The notes under the pieces are model-generated. The model was not told the DNA's origin. It did not search any database and worked only from the letters and a program-made list of their open reading frames with translations. 64,000 bases of DNA from Pararhodobacter zhoushanensis (GTDB lineage Bacteria; Pseudomonadota; Alphaproteobacteria; Rhodobacterales; Rhodobacteraceae): contig NZ_REEZ01000005.1 in the NCBI RefSeq assembly GCF_003990445.1, positions 1-64,000 of the forward strand, written 5' to 3'. The position numbers and the translations under genes are program-made. This document shows, piece after piece, positions 44,974-53,701 of the stretch (within the stretch, counting starts at the first letter, position 1; every line of letters begins with the position of its first letter).

Positions 44974-46212
44974 TCAGGCGTTCCAGGGGCGGTCGCCGGT
45001 CGCGTCCTTGACGCGGGTGGGCAAGCCGATGCGGTCGAGCACCTCGAAGAACGGCTTGGGGTCCAGTTCTTCGACATTGACCATGCGCGAGACGTCCCAG
45101 ACCCCTTGCGCGATCAGGATCGCGGCGGCGACGGGCGGCACGCCGGCGGTATAGCTGATGCCCTGGCTGCCGACCTCGAGATAGGCCTCTTTGTGGTCGG
45201 CGACGTTATAGACAAAGACCTCGGCCGGTTTGCCGTCCTTGGTCCCCTTCACCAGCGTGCCGATGCAGGTTTTGCCCACATAATCCGGCGCCAGCGAGGA
45301 GGGGTCTGGCAGCACGGCCTTCACGACCTTGAGCGGGATCACTTCCAGCCCTTCGGCCGTTACCACCGGCTTTTCCGACAGCAGGCCCAGATTCTTCAAC
45401 ACGGTGAACACGTTGATGTAGTGATCGCCGAAGCCCATCCAGAAGCGCACATCCGCCTGCGGGTAGTTGGTGGCCAGCGAGTGCACCTCGTCATGCCCGG
45501 TCATATAGGCCTTCTGGGTGCCCACCACCGGCAGGTCCCATTCGCGCCCGACCTCGAACATCGTGTTCGACTGCCACGCGCCCTTCTGCCACGAATACAC
45601 CGTGCCGGTGAATTCGCGGAAGTTGATCTCGGGGTCGAAGTTGGTCGAGAACCAGCGCCCGTGCGAGCCGGCGTTGATGTCGACGATGTCGATCGACTCG
45701 ACCTGCGGGACGAATTCGTCGATGCCAAAGCGCGCAAACGCGTTCACCACGCCCGGGTCAAACCCCACGCCCAAAATCGCCGTCACGCCCTTCTCGGCAC
45801 AGGCGGCGCGGCGTTTCCATTCGTAGTTGCCGTACCACGGCGGGGTTTCGCAGATCTGGTCGGGCTCTTCGTGGATGGCCGTGTCCATATAGGCCACGCC
45901 CGCCTCGATGCAGGCTTCGAGCACCGGCATGTTCACGAAAACTTGAGCGACGTTGATGACGATTTCCGCCCCCGTCTCGCGGATCAGGGCAACCACGGCC
46001 GCCGAATCGCGCGCATTCAACGCATGGGGTTGCAACACGCCCTCGACTTTCATCGCGCCCTTCTCGTGGACCGAGGCAATGATCGCCTCGCATTTCGAAA
46101 GGGTCCGGCTGGCGATATGAATCTCGCCCAGAATGTCGTTGTTCTGCGCGCATTTATGCGCGACGACCTGGGCGACGCCCCCGGCTCCGATGATCAGTAC
46201 GTTGCGTTTCAT
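44974..46212 (-). CDS. Carboxynorspermidine/carboxyspermidine synthase (saccharopine dehydrogenase family)
   Basis: The 412-residue enzyme has an N-terminal Rossmann motif MKRNVLIIGAGGVAQVVAHK and the LYS9-like central region (VAQVFVNMPVLEACIEAGVA, YMDTAIHEEPD, ILGVGFDPGVVNAFARFGID). NAD(P)H-dependent condensation of aspartate semialdehyde with putrescine or diaminopropane gives carboxy(nor)spermidine. A saccharopine dehydrogenase role is unlikely given the next gene. ATG 46212 follows AAGGAGGTG. It is cotranscribed with, and 35 bp downstream of, the decarboxylase gene. Confidence 0.88.
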   Translation of the reverse strand: MKRNVLIIGAGGVAQVVAHKCAQNNDILGEIHIASRTLSKCEAIIASVHEKGAMKVEGVLQPHALNARDSAAVVALIRETGAEIVINVAQVFVNMPVLEACIEAGVAYMDTAIHEEPDQICETPPWYGNYEWKRRAACAEKGVTAILGVGFDPGVVNAFARFGIDEFVPQVESIDIVDINAGSHGRWFSTNFDPEINFREFTGTVYSWQKGAWQSNTMFEVGREWDLPVVGTQKAYMTGHDEVHSLATNYPQADVRFWMGFGDHYINVFTVLKNLGLLSEKPVVTAEGLEVIPLKVVKAVLPDPSSLAPDYVGKTCIGTLVKGTKDGKPAEVFVYNVADHKEAYLEVGSQGISYTAGVPPVAAAILIAQGVWDVSRMVNVEELDPKPFFEVLDRIGLPTRVKDATGDRPWNA

Positions 46213-46247
46213 GCGCCCATGCACCTCCTTGGGTTTGGTGTCTGTGT

Positions 46248-47345
46248 TCACGACAGGGCTGCCGCGAAATCCTCATAGCCGAAATCGCGGACCTGCCGGA
46301 CGGTTCCGTCCAACTCGCGCACCGCAATCGCCGGCATCTTCACGCCGTTGAACCAGTTCTTTTTAACCATTGTGTAACCGGCAGCGTCCTGAATCGACAA
46401 ACGGTCCCCGGCTTTCAGGGCCTCGGGGAAGCGGAACTCGCCGAAAATATCGCCCGCCAGACAGGATTTACCGCAGACCATCCATTCGTGATCGCCCGCG
46501 TTCGGGCTGACCTTGGCCTGTTCGCGGTAGATCAGCAGGTCGAGCATATGGGCCTCGATCGAGCTGTCCACAATCGCCAGATTCTTGCCGTTGTGCAGCG
46601 TGTCCAGCACCGTCACCTCGAGCGTTGCCGCCTTGGTGATCGAGGCTTCTCCCGGCTCCAGATAGACCTGCACGCCGTTCTGGTCGGCAAAGCGTTTCAG
46701 CCGGTCGGCCAGCCGGTCGAGCGGATAGCCCTCACCGGTAAAATGCACGCCGCCGCCCAGACTGATCCACTCCATCGAGCGGATCAGGAAGCCGAATCGC
46801 TGTTCGATCAGCGAGAGCATGGCGTCGAAACGCTCGAAATCGGCGTTCTCGCAGTTGTTGTGGAACATGAAGCCGCTGATCTTGTCGGCGACTTGCGCGA
46901 TCTTTTCGGGGTCATGCTCGCCCAGCCGCGAGAAGGGCCGCGCGGGGTCGGCCAGATCGAAGCTGGAGGTCGACACGCCCGGATTGACGCGCAGCCCGCG
47001 TTTGTGCCCGACGCTTTGCGCCTCGAACCGGGTCAGCTGGCCGATGGTGTTGAAGATGATCTTGTCGGAATGCGACAGCACCTCGTCGATCTCGTTGTCG
47101 GCATAGGCCACGGAATAGGCGTGGGTTTCCTTACCGAACTTCTCGCGTCCCAGACGGACCTCGTACAGCGACGAGCTGGTGGTGCCGTCCATATACTCGC
47201 TCATGAAATCGAACACCGACCATGTCGCGAAGCATTTCAGCGCCAGCAGGGATTTCACGCCCGAGGCCTCACGCAGCCAGGCGATCTTTTCCATGTTCGG
47301 CAGAAGCCGGGATTTGTCGATCAGGTAATAGGGGGTTTGCAGCAT
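46248..47345 (-). CDS. nspC: Carboxynorspermidine/carboxyspermidine decarboxylase
   Basis: The 365-residue alanine-racemase-fold PLP enzyme has the cofactor Lys37 in KSLLALKCFATW, then YADNEIDEVLSHSDKIIFNT, SLGGGVHFTGEGYPLDRLAD (phosphate loop), VYLEPGEASITK, and the active-site Cys in WMVCGKSCLAGDIFGEF. It decarboxylates carboxy(nor)spermidine to (nor)spermidine, completing the SAM-independent route. ATG 47345 follows GGGAGGG. It lies first in a two-gene operon. The 186 bp upstream to fliI show no further gene. Confidence 0.92.
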   Translation of the reverse strand: MLQTPYYLIDKSRLLPNMEKIAWLREASGVKSLLALKCFATWSVFDFMSEYMDGTTSSSLYEVRLGREKFGKETHAYSVAYADNEIDEVLSHSDKIIFNTIGQLTRFEAQSVGHKRGLRVNPGVSTSSFDLADPARPFSRLGEHDPEKIAQVADKISGFMFHNNCENADFERFDAMLSLIEQRFGFLIRSMEWISLGGGVHFTGEGYPLDRLADRLKRFADQNGVQVYLEPGEASITKAATLEVTVLDTLHNGKNLAIVDSSIEAHMLDLLIYREQAKVSPNAGDHEWMVCGKSCLAGDIFGEFRFPEALKAGDRLSIQDAAGYTMVKKNWFNGVKMPAIAVRELDGTVRQVRDFGYEDFAAALS

Positions 47346-47531
47346 CTCGGGCCCTCCCGTTGGCCAGGGGTCAGAGCGGCATCCAGCGCGCGCGGCCCGG
47401 ATACAGGCAACGCCGTCTGCGCACAAATGGTTTTCGGTTGCGCGCCGCTGCTGCAAATCGTGCCACGCAGGGTCGGTCGGCGTCTTGCCCTTCACATAGG
47501 GCAAAACGCGCGGATCACCAGTGCTGCGGTC

Positions 47532-48842
47532 TTACCCCTCAAGCGCCTTGCGCAGCCGGGCGAAGCTGTCGGCGTTGGATTTGGCGGCCTGACCGGCCAG
47601 AAACCCGTCCAGTTTGGGAAAGAGCTTGATCGCCCGGTCGGTCAGCGGGTCCGACCCCTGGGCGTAAAGCCCGGCCTGCACCATCATCTCGGCCCGCTCC
47701 CATGCGCCGATCAGGCGCCGGGCCTCGGCGATCTGGGCGTTCTCGCCGGGCGAGGCGGCGGCGGGCAGGCTGCGCGAGACAGAGCGCATCAGGTCAATCG
47801 CCGGAAAGCGCCCGCGTTCGGCAATCGTGCGGTCCAGAATGACATGGCCGTCCAGAACGCCGCGCAGGATATCGGCCACGGGTTCGTCCATATCCGAGCC
47901 CGCGACCAGCACCGTAAAGACCGCCGTTATGTCGCCCTGCGCCTCTTCGCCGGGGCCCGCGCGTTCGGCCAGGGCCATGATCTGATGCGCGGTCGAGGGG
48001 GGGAAGCCGCGCAGCGAGGGGTGCTCGCCAGCGGACAGGGCGATCTCGCGATGCGCCTCGGCGAAGCGGGTGACGGAATCGCACAGCAGCAGCACATGCT
48101 TGCCCTCATCGCGGAAATGTTCGGCTACGGTCATCGCTGTCAGCGCCGCCCGGCGGCGCGCCAGCGGCGACAGGTCCGAGGTGGCGCTGACCACGACCGA
48201 GCGCGCAAGCCCTTCTTCTCCCAGCACATCTTCCACGAAATCGCGTAGCTCCCGTCCGCGCTCACCCACCAGCGCCAGCACCACCACATCGGCCTCGATC
48301 CCGCGCGCCAACTGGCCCAGCAGCATCGTCTTGCCCACGCCGGACCCGGCGAACAGGCCCACGCGCTGCCCGCGCACCAGCGGCAGCATGGTGTTGAACG
48401 CATCGAGCCCCGTGGACAGCCGCCCGCCCAGCCGCTTGCGCCGCGCGGGTGAGGGCGGTGCTTGCCGTAGGCTGCGGTTGACCGGCCCGAGCGCCAGCGG
48501 ACGGCCGTCCAGCGGCTCGCCATACGGGTCGATGACGCGGCCGATCCAGCTGTCATGCGGGGCGACGCCGTTGCGGCCCAGATGCTCGACCCGGTCGCCG
48601 ATCGCCAGCCCTTCGGTCGCGGCTTCTGGCAAGACCTCGGCCCCGTCGCGGGTCAGGGCAAGGATCTCACCGCCGATCAGCGCGCCTTGCGCCGAATCGA
48701 TCTGCACCCGGTCGCCCAGCCGCGCGCGTTTGGACAGGCCGTGTACCAGCAGCGTCGCGCCCTGCATGGCATGGATGCGTCCGAAATGGCGCACGGGGCG
48801 GACGCTGGCCATCTCGGCCAGCAGGGAATCGAACACGGACAT
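47532..48842 (-). CDS. fliI: Flagellar export ATPase FliI
   Basis: The 436-residue ATPase of the F1-beta/FliI family has Walker A AGSGVGKT at residues 165-172 and Walker B HVLLLCDSVTRFAEAHREIA. LVGERGRELRDFVEDVLGEE and GFPPSTAHQIMALAERAGPG are also typical. It drives the flagellar type III export apparatus in the cytoplasm. It is divergent from flgB, with a 99-bp intergenic region that must hold both promoters. It could be mistaken for a virulence type III ATPase, but the adjacent flagellar genes decide. Confidence 0.93.
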   Translation of the reverse strand: MSVFDSLLAEMASVRPVRHFGRIHAMQGATLLVHGLSKRARLGDRVQIDSAQGALIGGEILALTRDGAEVLPEAATEGLAIGDRVEHLGRNGVAPHDSWIGRVIDPYGEPLDGRPLALGPVNRSLRQAPPSPARRKRLGGRLSTGLDAFNTMLPLVRGQRVGLFAGSGVGKTMLLGQLARGIEADVVVLALVGERGRELRDFVEDVLGEEGLARSVVVSATSDLSPLARRRAALTAMTVAEHFRDEGKHVLLLCDSVTRFAEAHREIALSAGEHPSLRGFPPSTAHQIMALAERAGPGEEAQGDITAVFTVLVAGSDMDEPVADILRGVLDGHVILDRTIAERGRFPAIDLMRSVSRSLPAAASPGENAQIAEARRLIGAWERAEMMVQAGLYAQGSDPLTDRAIKLFPKLDGFLAGQAAKSNADSFARLRKALEG

Positions 48843-48941
48843 GGGGCCTCCTGGCGCAACGCGCGTCTTGGTGACGCTCGATTACGGTTTCTAAACGAAT
48901 CAGCCTTAATCCTTCGTGTAGACCAGCAACGGGAGAATCCC

Positions 48942-49289
48942 ATGTTCCACAGCCTGGAGATCCTGCGCATGGCGCAGGCCTATGCGACCCACGCCTCGAC
49001 CCGCCAACAGGCGATCGCGCAGAACGTGGCCAATGCCAACACGCCCGGCTATCGCTCTCGCGATGCCGTGCCCTTTGCCGACTATTGGCAGGCCAGCCAG
49101 TCCGGCCGGGCAGAGGGGCGCGATCTGATCCGCACGGATGAGCATCCGGCGACCACCTCGCCTGACGGCAACACGGTGTCGGTCGAATTCGAGATGATGC
49201 GCGCGGTCGAGGCCCGCCAACAGCACGAAACCGCGCTGGGCATTTATTCCATGACGCGCGATCTGATTCGCGCCGCAATCGGGCGGTGA
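48942..49289 (+). CDS. flgB: Flagellar basal-body rod protein FlgB
   Basis: The 115-residue proximal rod protein has the rod-family pattern RQQAIAQNVANANTPGYRSR (ANT-PGYR) near the N-terminus and a helical C-terminus NTVSVEFEMMRAVEARQQHE. It has no cleaved signal and is exported by the flagellar apparatus. The ATG follows GGGAGA; the frame is open far upstream over the divergent fliI gene but that part is not coding. It is two bases from flgC and heads the nine-gene flagellar operon. Confidence 0.92.
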   Translation: MFHSLEILRMAQAYATHASTRQQAIAQNVANANTPGYRSRDAVPFADYWQASQSGRAEGRDLIRTDEHPATTSPDGNTVSVEFEMMRAVEARQQHETALGIYSMTRDLIRAAIGR

Positions 49290-49291
49290 GC

Positions 49292-49696
49292 ATGAGCAAC
49301 ACCCTTGGCAATACCCTGATGCTGTCGGCAACCGGCATGCAGGCGCAGGCAATGCGCCTGCGCCATGTCTCCGAGAATATCGCGAACGCCGATACCCCCG
49401 GCTACCACCGCAAATACATCGCCTTTCAGGAGGCGGCGCTGCCCGGCGAACGCATGGGCCAGCGCAGCGGGGTTGAAACCGGCCCGCTGCAACTGGACCG
49501 CAGCGAGCTGACGCAGATCTACGACCCCGGCCATATCCTGGCCGATGAGAGCGGCCATTACGACGGATCGAACGTCGATCTGATGGTCGAAATCGCCGAC
49601 GCGCGCGAAGCGCAGCGTTCCTATGAGGCCAACCTGCGGATGTTCGATCAGGCGCGGCAGATGTCGCAAAGTCTGATCGGCCTTCTGCGCAGATAA
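49292..49696 (+). CDS. flgC: Flagellar basal-body rod protein FlgC
   Basis: The 134-residue rod protein has SATGMQAQAMRLRHVSENIA and NADTPGYHRKYIAFQE at the N-terminus and SNVDLMVEIADAREAQRSYE at the C-terminus. It assembles with FlgB, FlgF and FliE into the proximal rod. An in-frame GTG two codons earlier overlaps the flgB end, but the ATG is preferred. Confidence 0.93.
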   Translation: MSNTLGNTLMLSATGMQAQAMRLRHVSENIANADTPGYHRKYIAFQEAALPGERMGQRSGVETGPLQLDRSELTQIYDPGHILADESGHYDGSNVDLMVEIADAREAQRSYEANLRMFDQARQMSQSLIGLLRR

Positions 49697-49707
49697 GGAG
49701 AATCCTG

Positions 49708-50001
49708 ATGCAAGTCTCTGCCAATGCGGCCGCCCGTTCCTACGGCGCGGCACGACCCCTCACATCCCCGGATCCTGAAGCCGAGGGCGGCCCGGCCAGC
49801 ACCGCAGGCCGTCTGGCCGAAAGCTTCACACAGGTGCTGCAGAACGCCGAAACGACGGCGCAGCAGACGATGACCGGCAACGCCGATCCGCACGCGCTGG
49901 TCTCGGCGCTGAGCGAGGCGCAGATGGCGGTCGAGACCGCTGTGGCCGTGCGCGACAAGGTGGTCGAGGCCTATCTCGAAATCCTGCGGATGCCCGTGTG
50001 A
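49708..50001 (+). CDS. fliE: Flagellar hook-basal body protein FliE
   Basis: The 97-residue protein is of normal FliE length, with a disordered Ala/Pro-rich N-terminus and the conserved C-terminal helices (ALVSALSEAQMAVETAVAVR, DKVVEAYLEILRMPV). It joins the MS ring to the rod and is exported early. AAGGAGA precedes the ATG. Confidence 0.9.
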   Translation: MQVSANAAARSYGAARPLTSPDPEAEGGPASTAGRLAESFTQVLQNAETTAQQTMTGNADPHALVSALSEAQMAVETAVAVRDKVVEAYLEILRMPV

Positions 50002-50032
50002 TGGCCGCGCGTCTGACCGGGGGGGCTGGCCG

Positions 50033-50299
50033 ATGACCGAGATCGCCTTCTTCGACATCCTGCGACAGGGCCTATGGGTCGCCGTCGCCATGTCGGCCCC
50101 GCTGCTGGGCGTCGCGCTGGTGGCCGGCCTGACGGTGGGTCTGTTTCAGGCCTTGACCTCGGTGCAGGAAATGACCCTGACCTTCGTGCCCAAGATCCTG
50201 GCGATGCTGATCGTCTTCTGGGTCTCGATGAGCGCGATGACCGCCATGCTGGTCGATTTCTTTCGCGGGCAGGTCATTCCCATCGTGGCGGGGGGCTGA
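50033..50299 (+). CDS. fliQ: Flagellar export protein FliQ
   Basis: The 88-residue inner-membrane protein has two hydrophobic helices (LWVAVAMSAPLLGVALVAGL, ILAMLIVFWVSMSAMTAMLV) around TVGLFQALTSVQEMTLTFVP, the FliQ/SctS signature. It is part of the FliPQR export gate. fliP and fliR are not in the window. Confidence 0.92.
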   Translation: MTEIAFFDILRQGLWVAVAMSAPLLGVALVAGLTVGLFQALTSVQEMTLTFVPKILAMLIVFWVSMSAMTAMLVDFFRGQVIPIVAGG

Positions 50300-50302
50300 G
50301 CC

Positions 50303-51019
50303 ATGGATAACGCCGGTTACACCCAGCTTGCCCGCCAGTCCGGGCTCTTGCGCGAAATCCAGATGATCGCGCATAACATCGCCAATCTGTCCACCACCGG
50401 CTTCCGGCGCGAGGGGCTGCTCTTTTCGGAATATGTGCAGGATCTGGATCATCAGGAGGAATCCCTCTCGATGGCCGCCGCCCGCGCGCATCAGACCTAT
50501 CTGACGCAGGGACCGCTCACCATGACCGGCGCGCCGCTGGATCTGGGGATCGAGGGTGAGGGTTTCTTCACCATCCAGACCCCGGATGGCGAACGCCTGA
50601 CCCGCGCCGGGCATTTCACCCCCAACCAGAACGGCGAGCTGGTCACGCCCGATGGCCACGCGCTGCTCGATATCGGCGGGGCGGCGGTCTTCATCCCGCC
50701 CGAGGCTGCGCAGATCTCCATCGCCCGCGACGGCACGATCAGCGCCGATGGCCAGCCGCTGGCCCAGATCGGGCTGGTCCTGCCCGAAGACCCGTCCGAG
50801 CTGCGCCGCGAGACCGGTGTGCTGCACGAGGCGACGGGGGCGACGGTCCCGGTTGAGTTTCCGGTGATCCTGCAGGGGTTTCTGGAGGAATCCAACGTCA
50901 ACGCGATTTCGGAAATGGCCCGCATGATCGAGGTCCAGCGCGCCTATGAGATCGGTCAGAAATTCCTCGACCGCGAGGATGAACGCATCCGCGCCGTCGT
51001 CCAGACCCTTGGGAAATAG
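50303..51019 (+). CDS. flgF: Flagellar basal-body rod protein FlgF
   Basis: The 238-residue proximal rod protein has an N-terminal rod segment (LREIQMIAHNIANLSTTGFR) and a central LGIEGEGFFTIQTPDGERLT. The C-terminus is EESNVNAISEMARMIEVQRA. It is shorter than FlgG, as expected for FlgF. It sits three bases after fliQ. Confidence 0.92.
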   Translation: MDNAGYTQLARQSGLLREIQMIAHNIANLSTTGFRREGLLFSEYVQDLDHQEESLSMAAARAHQTYLTQGPLTMTGAPLDLGIEGEGFFTIQTPDGERLTRAGHFTPNQNGELVTPDGHALLDIGGAAVFIPPEAAQISIARDGTISADGQPLAQIGLVLPEDPSELRRETGVLHEATGATVPVEFPVILQGFLEESNVNAISEMARMIEVQRAYEIGQKFLDREDERIRAVVQTLGK

Positions 51020-51028
51020 GAGAGTTCC

Positions 51029-51814
51029 ATGCGTGCCCTACAGATTGCCGCCACCGGCATGAGCGCCCAGCAGATGCGGGTCGATACCGTGGCCAACAAC
51101 CTCGCCAACATGTCGACCACCGGCTACAACGCCCGCCGCGCCGAATTCGCCGACCTGCATTATCAGCAGCATACGCGGGCCGGGACGATCTCAGCCTCGG
51201 ATGGCACGTTGGTGCCGACCGGCGTGCAGCTGGGGCTTGGCGCGCGGCCTTCGGCGGTGGCGATGCAGGTTCAGCAGGGGGTGCTCAGCGCGACCGGCGG
51301 AGATCTCGATCTGGCGATCGAGGGGCGCGGCTGGTTCGAGGTCACGCTGCCCGATGGCCGCTCGGCCTATACCCGCGATGGCGGGCTGAAACGGACGGGC
51401 GAGGGGCTGATCGTCACCTCGGACGGGTATGAGGTCGCGCCGGGCATCACCATTCCCGTCGATGCGCGGCAAATCTCGATCAACGCGCAGGGCGAGGTTT
51501 ACGCCTATTTCGCCGACCGGGTGCAGCCCGAGCGGCTGGGCCAGTTGATCCTTACCGGGTTCACCAACGAGCGCGGGCTTGAGGCGCTGGGCTCGAACCT
51601 GTTTGTCGAGACCGAAGCCTCGGGCCCGCCGGTGCAATCGGCCCCCGGTGAGGACGGGCTGGGCACCGTGCGGCAGGGGTATCTTGAGGAAAGCTCGGTC
51701 GATCCGGTGCGTGAGTTGACCGAGATGATCAAGGCGCAGCGCGGCTATGAGCTGAATGCCAAGGTGATCACCGCCGCCGACCAGATGCTCGCTGCCACCA
51801 CGCAGGTGCGCTGA
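51029..51814 (+). CDS. flgG: Flagellar basal-body rod protein FlgG
   Basis: The 261-residue distal rod protein starts MRALQIAATGMSAQQMRVDT and has VANNLANMSTTGYNARRAEF, LAIEGRGWFEVTLPDGRSAY and EESSVDPVRELTEMIKAQRG, all textbook FlgG. AGGAGAG precedes the ATG. Its stop shares one base with the flgA start. Confidence 0.94.
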   Translation: MRALQIAATGMSAQQMRVDTVANNLANMSTTGYNARRAEFADLHYQQHTRAGTISASDGTLVPTGVQLGLGARPSAVAMQVQQGVLSATGGDLDLAIEGRGWFEVTLPDGRSAYTRDGGLKRTGEGLIVTSDGYEVAPGITIPVDARQISINAQGEVYAYFADRVQPERLGQLILTGFTNERGLEALGSNLFVETEASGPPVQSAPGEDGLGTVRQGYLEESSVDPVRELTEMIKAQRGYELNAKVITAADQMLAATTQVR

Positions 51815-52227
51815 TGATCCGCGTCGCGCTGCTGTTGCTGCTGGCCGCCCCGGCGCAGGCCGATGTCCTGCTGGCGGCGCGCACGCTCAGGGCCGGCGCG
51901 CAGCTGGGACCGGGCGACATCATCTTTCAGCCCGACCCGGCCCCGGTCGGCACGGCTTCCAACCCCGACGACGTGATCGGCCTTGAGGCCCGCGTCACGC
52001 TCTATGCAGGCCGCCCCATCCCGCTGGCCAGCCTTGGCCCGCCCGCCATGGTCGAACGGAACCAGCTGGTCACGCTGGTTTTCCAGCAGGGCGGCTTGCT
52101 GATCCGCGCCGATGGCCGCGCGCTGGGCCGGGGCGCCGAGGGCGACGCGGTCCGCATCATGAACCTTGCGTCACGCAGCACGGTCTCCGGCACGATTGTC
52201 GGCCCGGCGCTGGTGAGCGTGCCCTGA
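51814..52227 (+). CDS. flgA: Flagella basal body P-ring formation protein FlgA
   Basis: The 137-residue periplasmic protein has the signal peptide MIRVALLLLLAAPAQA, then an SAF domain (LLAARTLRAGAQLGPGDIIF, VIGLEARVTLYAGRPI) and the FlgA C-terminus (ASRSTVSGTIVGPALVSV). It is a chaperone for P-ring (FlgI) assembly. flgI itself is not in the window. Confidence 0.9.
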   Translation: MIRVALLLLLAAPAQADVLLAARTLRAGAQLGPGDIIFQPDPAPVGTASNPDDVIGLEARVTLYAGRPIPLASLGPPAMVERNQLVTLVFQQGGLLIRADGRALGRGAEGDAVRIMNLASRSTVSGTIVGPALVSVP

Positions 52228-52238
52228 AAGGACGATCC

Positions 52239-52955
52239 ATGCGACGCCTTCTGCTGATCCTGCCGCTCGCCGCCTGTACCGATCTGGCGTCGGTGGGCAG
52301 CCCGCCCGAATTCGCTCCGCTCGACCCCAATCTCGAACACCACGCGCTCTATAACGTGCCGCTGCCCGAGGTGACCGAGCGGCGCAGCGTGGTCGATACG
52401 GCCTCGCTCTGGTCGTCCAGCCAGCGCTCGCTGTTTGGTGACCGGCGGGCGCGCGGGGCCGGGGATATTCTGACCGTGGTGATCGAGATCAACGATTCGG
52501 CGCAGATTTCCAACTCTACCGCGCGGGGGCGCTCGGGCTCGCAAAGCATGGGGGTGCCGCAGCTCTTTGGCTTGCCGCAAGCGATTGACGACCGCTTGCC
52601 GGCCGGGGCCAGCATGGCCGATGCGGTGTCGATGGATTCCGCGTCCAGCTTTCAGGGGCAGGGCACGGTCAGCCGCAATGAACAGCTGACCCTGCGCGTG
52701 GCGACCACGATCATCGAGACGCTGCCGAACGGGGTACTCAGGATCGAGGGCAGTCAGGAGGTCCGCGTGAACAACGAGCTGCGCGAGCTGATCGTGACCG
52801 GCTACATCCGGCCCGAGGATATCTCGCGCCGCAACGACATCGCCTATGACCGCATCGCAGGCGCGCGCATCAGCTATGGCGGGCGCGGGCAGATCAGCCA
52901 GATGCAGCAACCGCGCTATGGCCAGCAGATCGCTGACATCGTGCTGCCGTTCTGA
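52239..52955 (+). CDS. flgH: Flagellar L-ring lipoprotein FlgH
   Basis: The 238-residue outer-membrane lipoprotein has the lipobox LAAC with acyl Cys13. SLWSSSQRSLFGDRRARGAG, DILTVVIEINDSAQISNST and NGVLRIEGSQEVRVNNELRE are conserved FlgH blocks, ending GYIRPEDISRRNDIAYDRIA. It forms the L ring around the rod. AAAGGA precedes the ATG. Confidence 0.93.
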   Translation: MRRLLLILPLAACTDLASVGSPPEFAPLDPNLEHHALYNVPLPEVTERRSVVDTASLWSSSQRSLFGDRRARGAGDILTVVIEINDSAQISNSTARGRSGSQSMGVPQLFGLPQAIDDRLPAGASMADAVSMDSASSFQGQGTVSRNEQLTLRVATTIIETLPNGVLRIEGSQEVRVNNELRELIVTGYIRPEDISRRNDIAYDRIAGARISYGGRGQISQMQQPRYGQQIADIVLPF

Positions 52956-52964
52956 GGAGGCGTT

Positions 52965-53498
52965 ATGATACGCAAACTGCTGCCCGTTCTGTTGCTGCTG
53001 GTCGGTCTGGGCGCCGGTGTCGGGGCCGGGATCTTTCTGAAGCCCGCCGCCGAGGACCATGGCGAGACGGCTGATGCAGGGCATGGGGCCGAGGCCGCGC
53101 ATGGCGCGGAGGCGGGGCATGGAGACGACACCGGCCACGGTGAGACCCCCAGCCATTACACTCCGTCCAGCGGCCCCACGGAAACCGTCCGGCTGCCCAA
53201 CCAGTTCGTCGTGCCGGTGATCGCGGATGGTCAGGTGCATGCGATGGTGGTGATCGGGCTGGCGTTGGAAATGTCGGTGGGCAACACGTTCAGCCTGGTT
53301 GAAAACGAGCCGCGGCTCAGGGCGGTGCTGCTGCAACTGCTGTTCGACCACGCCAATATCGGCGGGTTCGATGGCATCTTCACCTCGGGCGAAGCGCTGC
53401 TCGCGCTCCGCCGCACGCTGCGCGAAGCGGCGCGGGCAGAGCTTGGGGACGAGGTGCAGGACGTGCTGATCACCGACTTGCTGCGGCAGGAGAGCTAG
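52965..53498 (+). CDS. fliL: Flagellar basal body-associated protein FliL
   Basis: The 177-residue protein has an N-terminal helix (LLPVLLLLVGLGAGVGAGIF) and a periplasmic FliL domain (VRLPNQFVVPVIADGQVHAM, LLQLLFDHANIGGFDGIFTS). Between them is a His/Gly/Glu-rich linker (about 31-66) with repeated HGAE/GHG units and six His, unusual for FliL and suggestive of metal binding. FliL stabilises the stator around the motor. It is the last gene of the operon; AGGAGGC precedes the ATG. Confidence 0.87.
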   Translation: MIRKLLPVLLLLVGLGAGVGAGIFLKPAAEDHGETADAGHGAEAAHGAEAGHGDDTGHGETPSHYTPSSGPTETVRLPNQFVVPVIADGQVHAMVVIGLALEMSVGNTFSLVENEPRLRAVLLQLLFDHANIGGFDGIFTSGEALLALRRTLREAARAELGDEVQDVLITDLLRQES

Positions 53499-53519
53499 GC
53501 GGGCAGAGATCGGGCAGGG

Positions 53520-53587
53520 GTGGGGTGAAACCCCACCCTACGGCGCGCACGCGGGGGCATACCACGTAGGGTGGGGTTTCACCCCAC
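53520..53587. repeat. REP-like inverted repeat after fliL
   Basis: A perfect 23-base inverted repeat has arms at 53520-53542 and 53565-53587 with a 22-base spacer. Each arm is itself palindromic (GTGGGGTTTCACCCCAC on one strand) next to CCTACG/CGTAGG. A related arm occurs at 63981-63999. It may end the flagellar transcript or be a REP-type mobile repeat. Confidence 0.8.
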
Positions 53588-53701
53588 CTTGCCCAAGGCG
53601 TCACGCGATCCCCGCGCGCGGTGCCACCGCCATTTGCCCGCGCGATGCGCTGGCGGGTGCCTGCCATCTGACCTAAGCCGTTAGCCCGGCCCCCAAACGC
53701 A

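Noticed and set aside
48843-48941. CtrA or sigma-54 sites between fliI and flgB
   Set aside because: Only a single TTAA half-site and no GG-N10-GC element; not enough to call.
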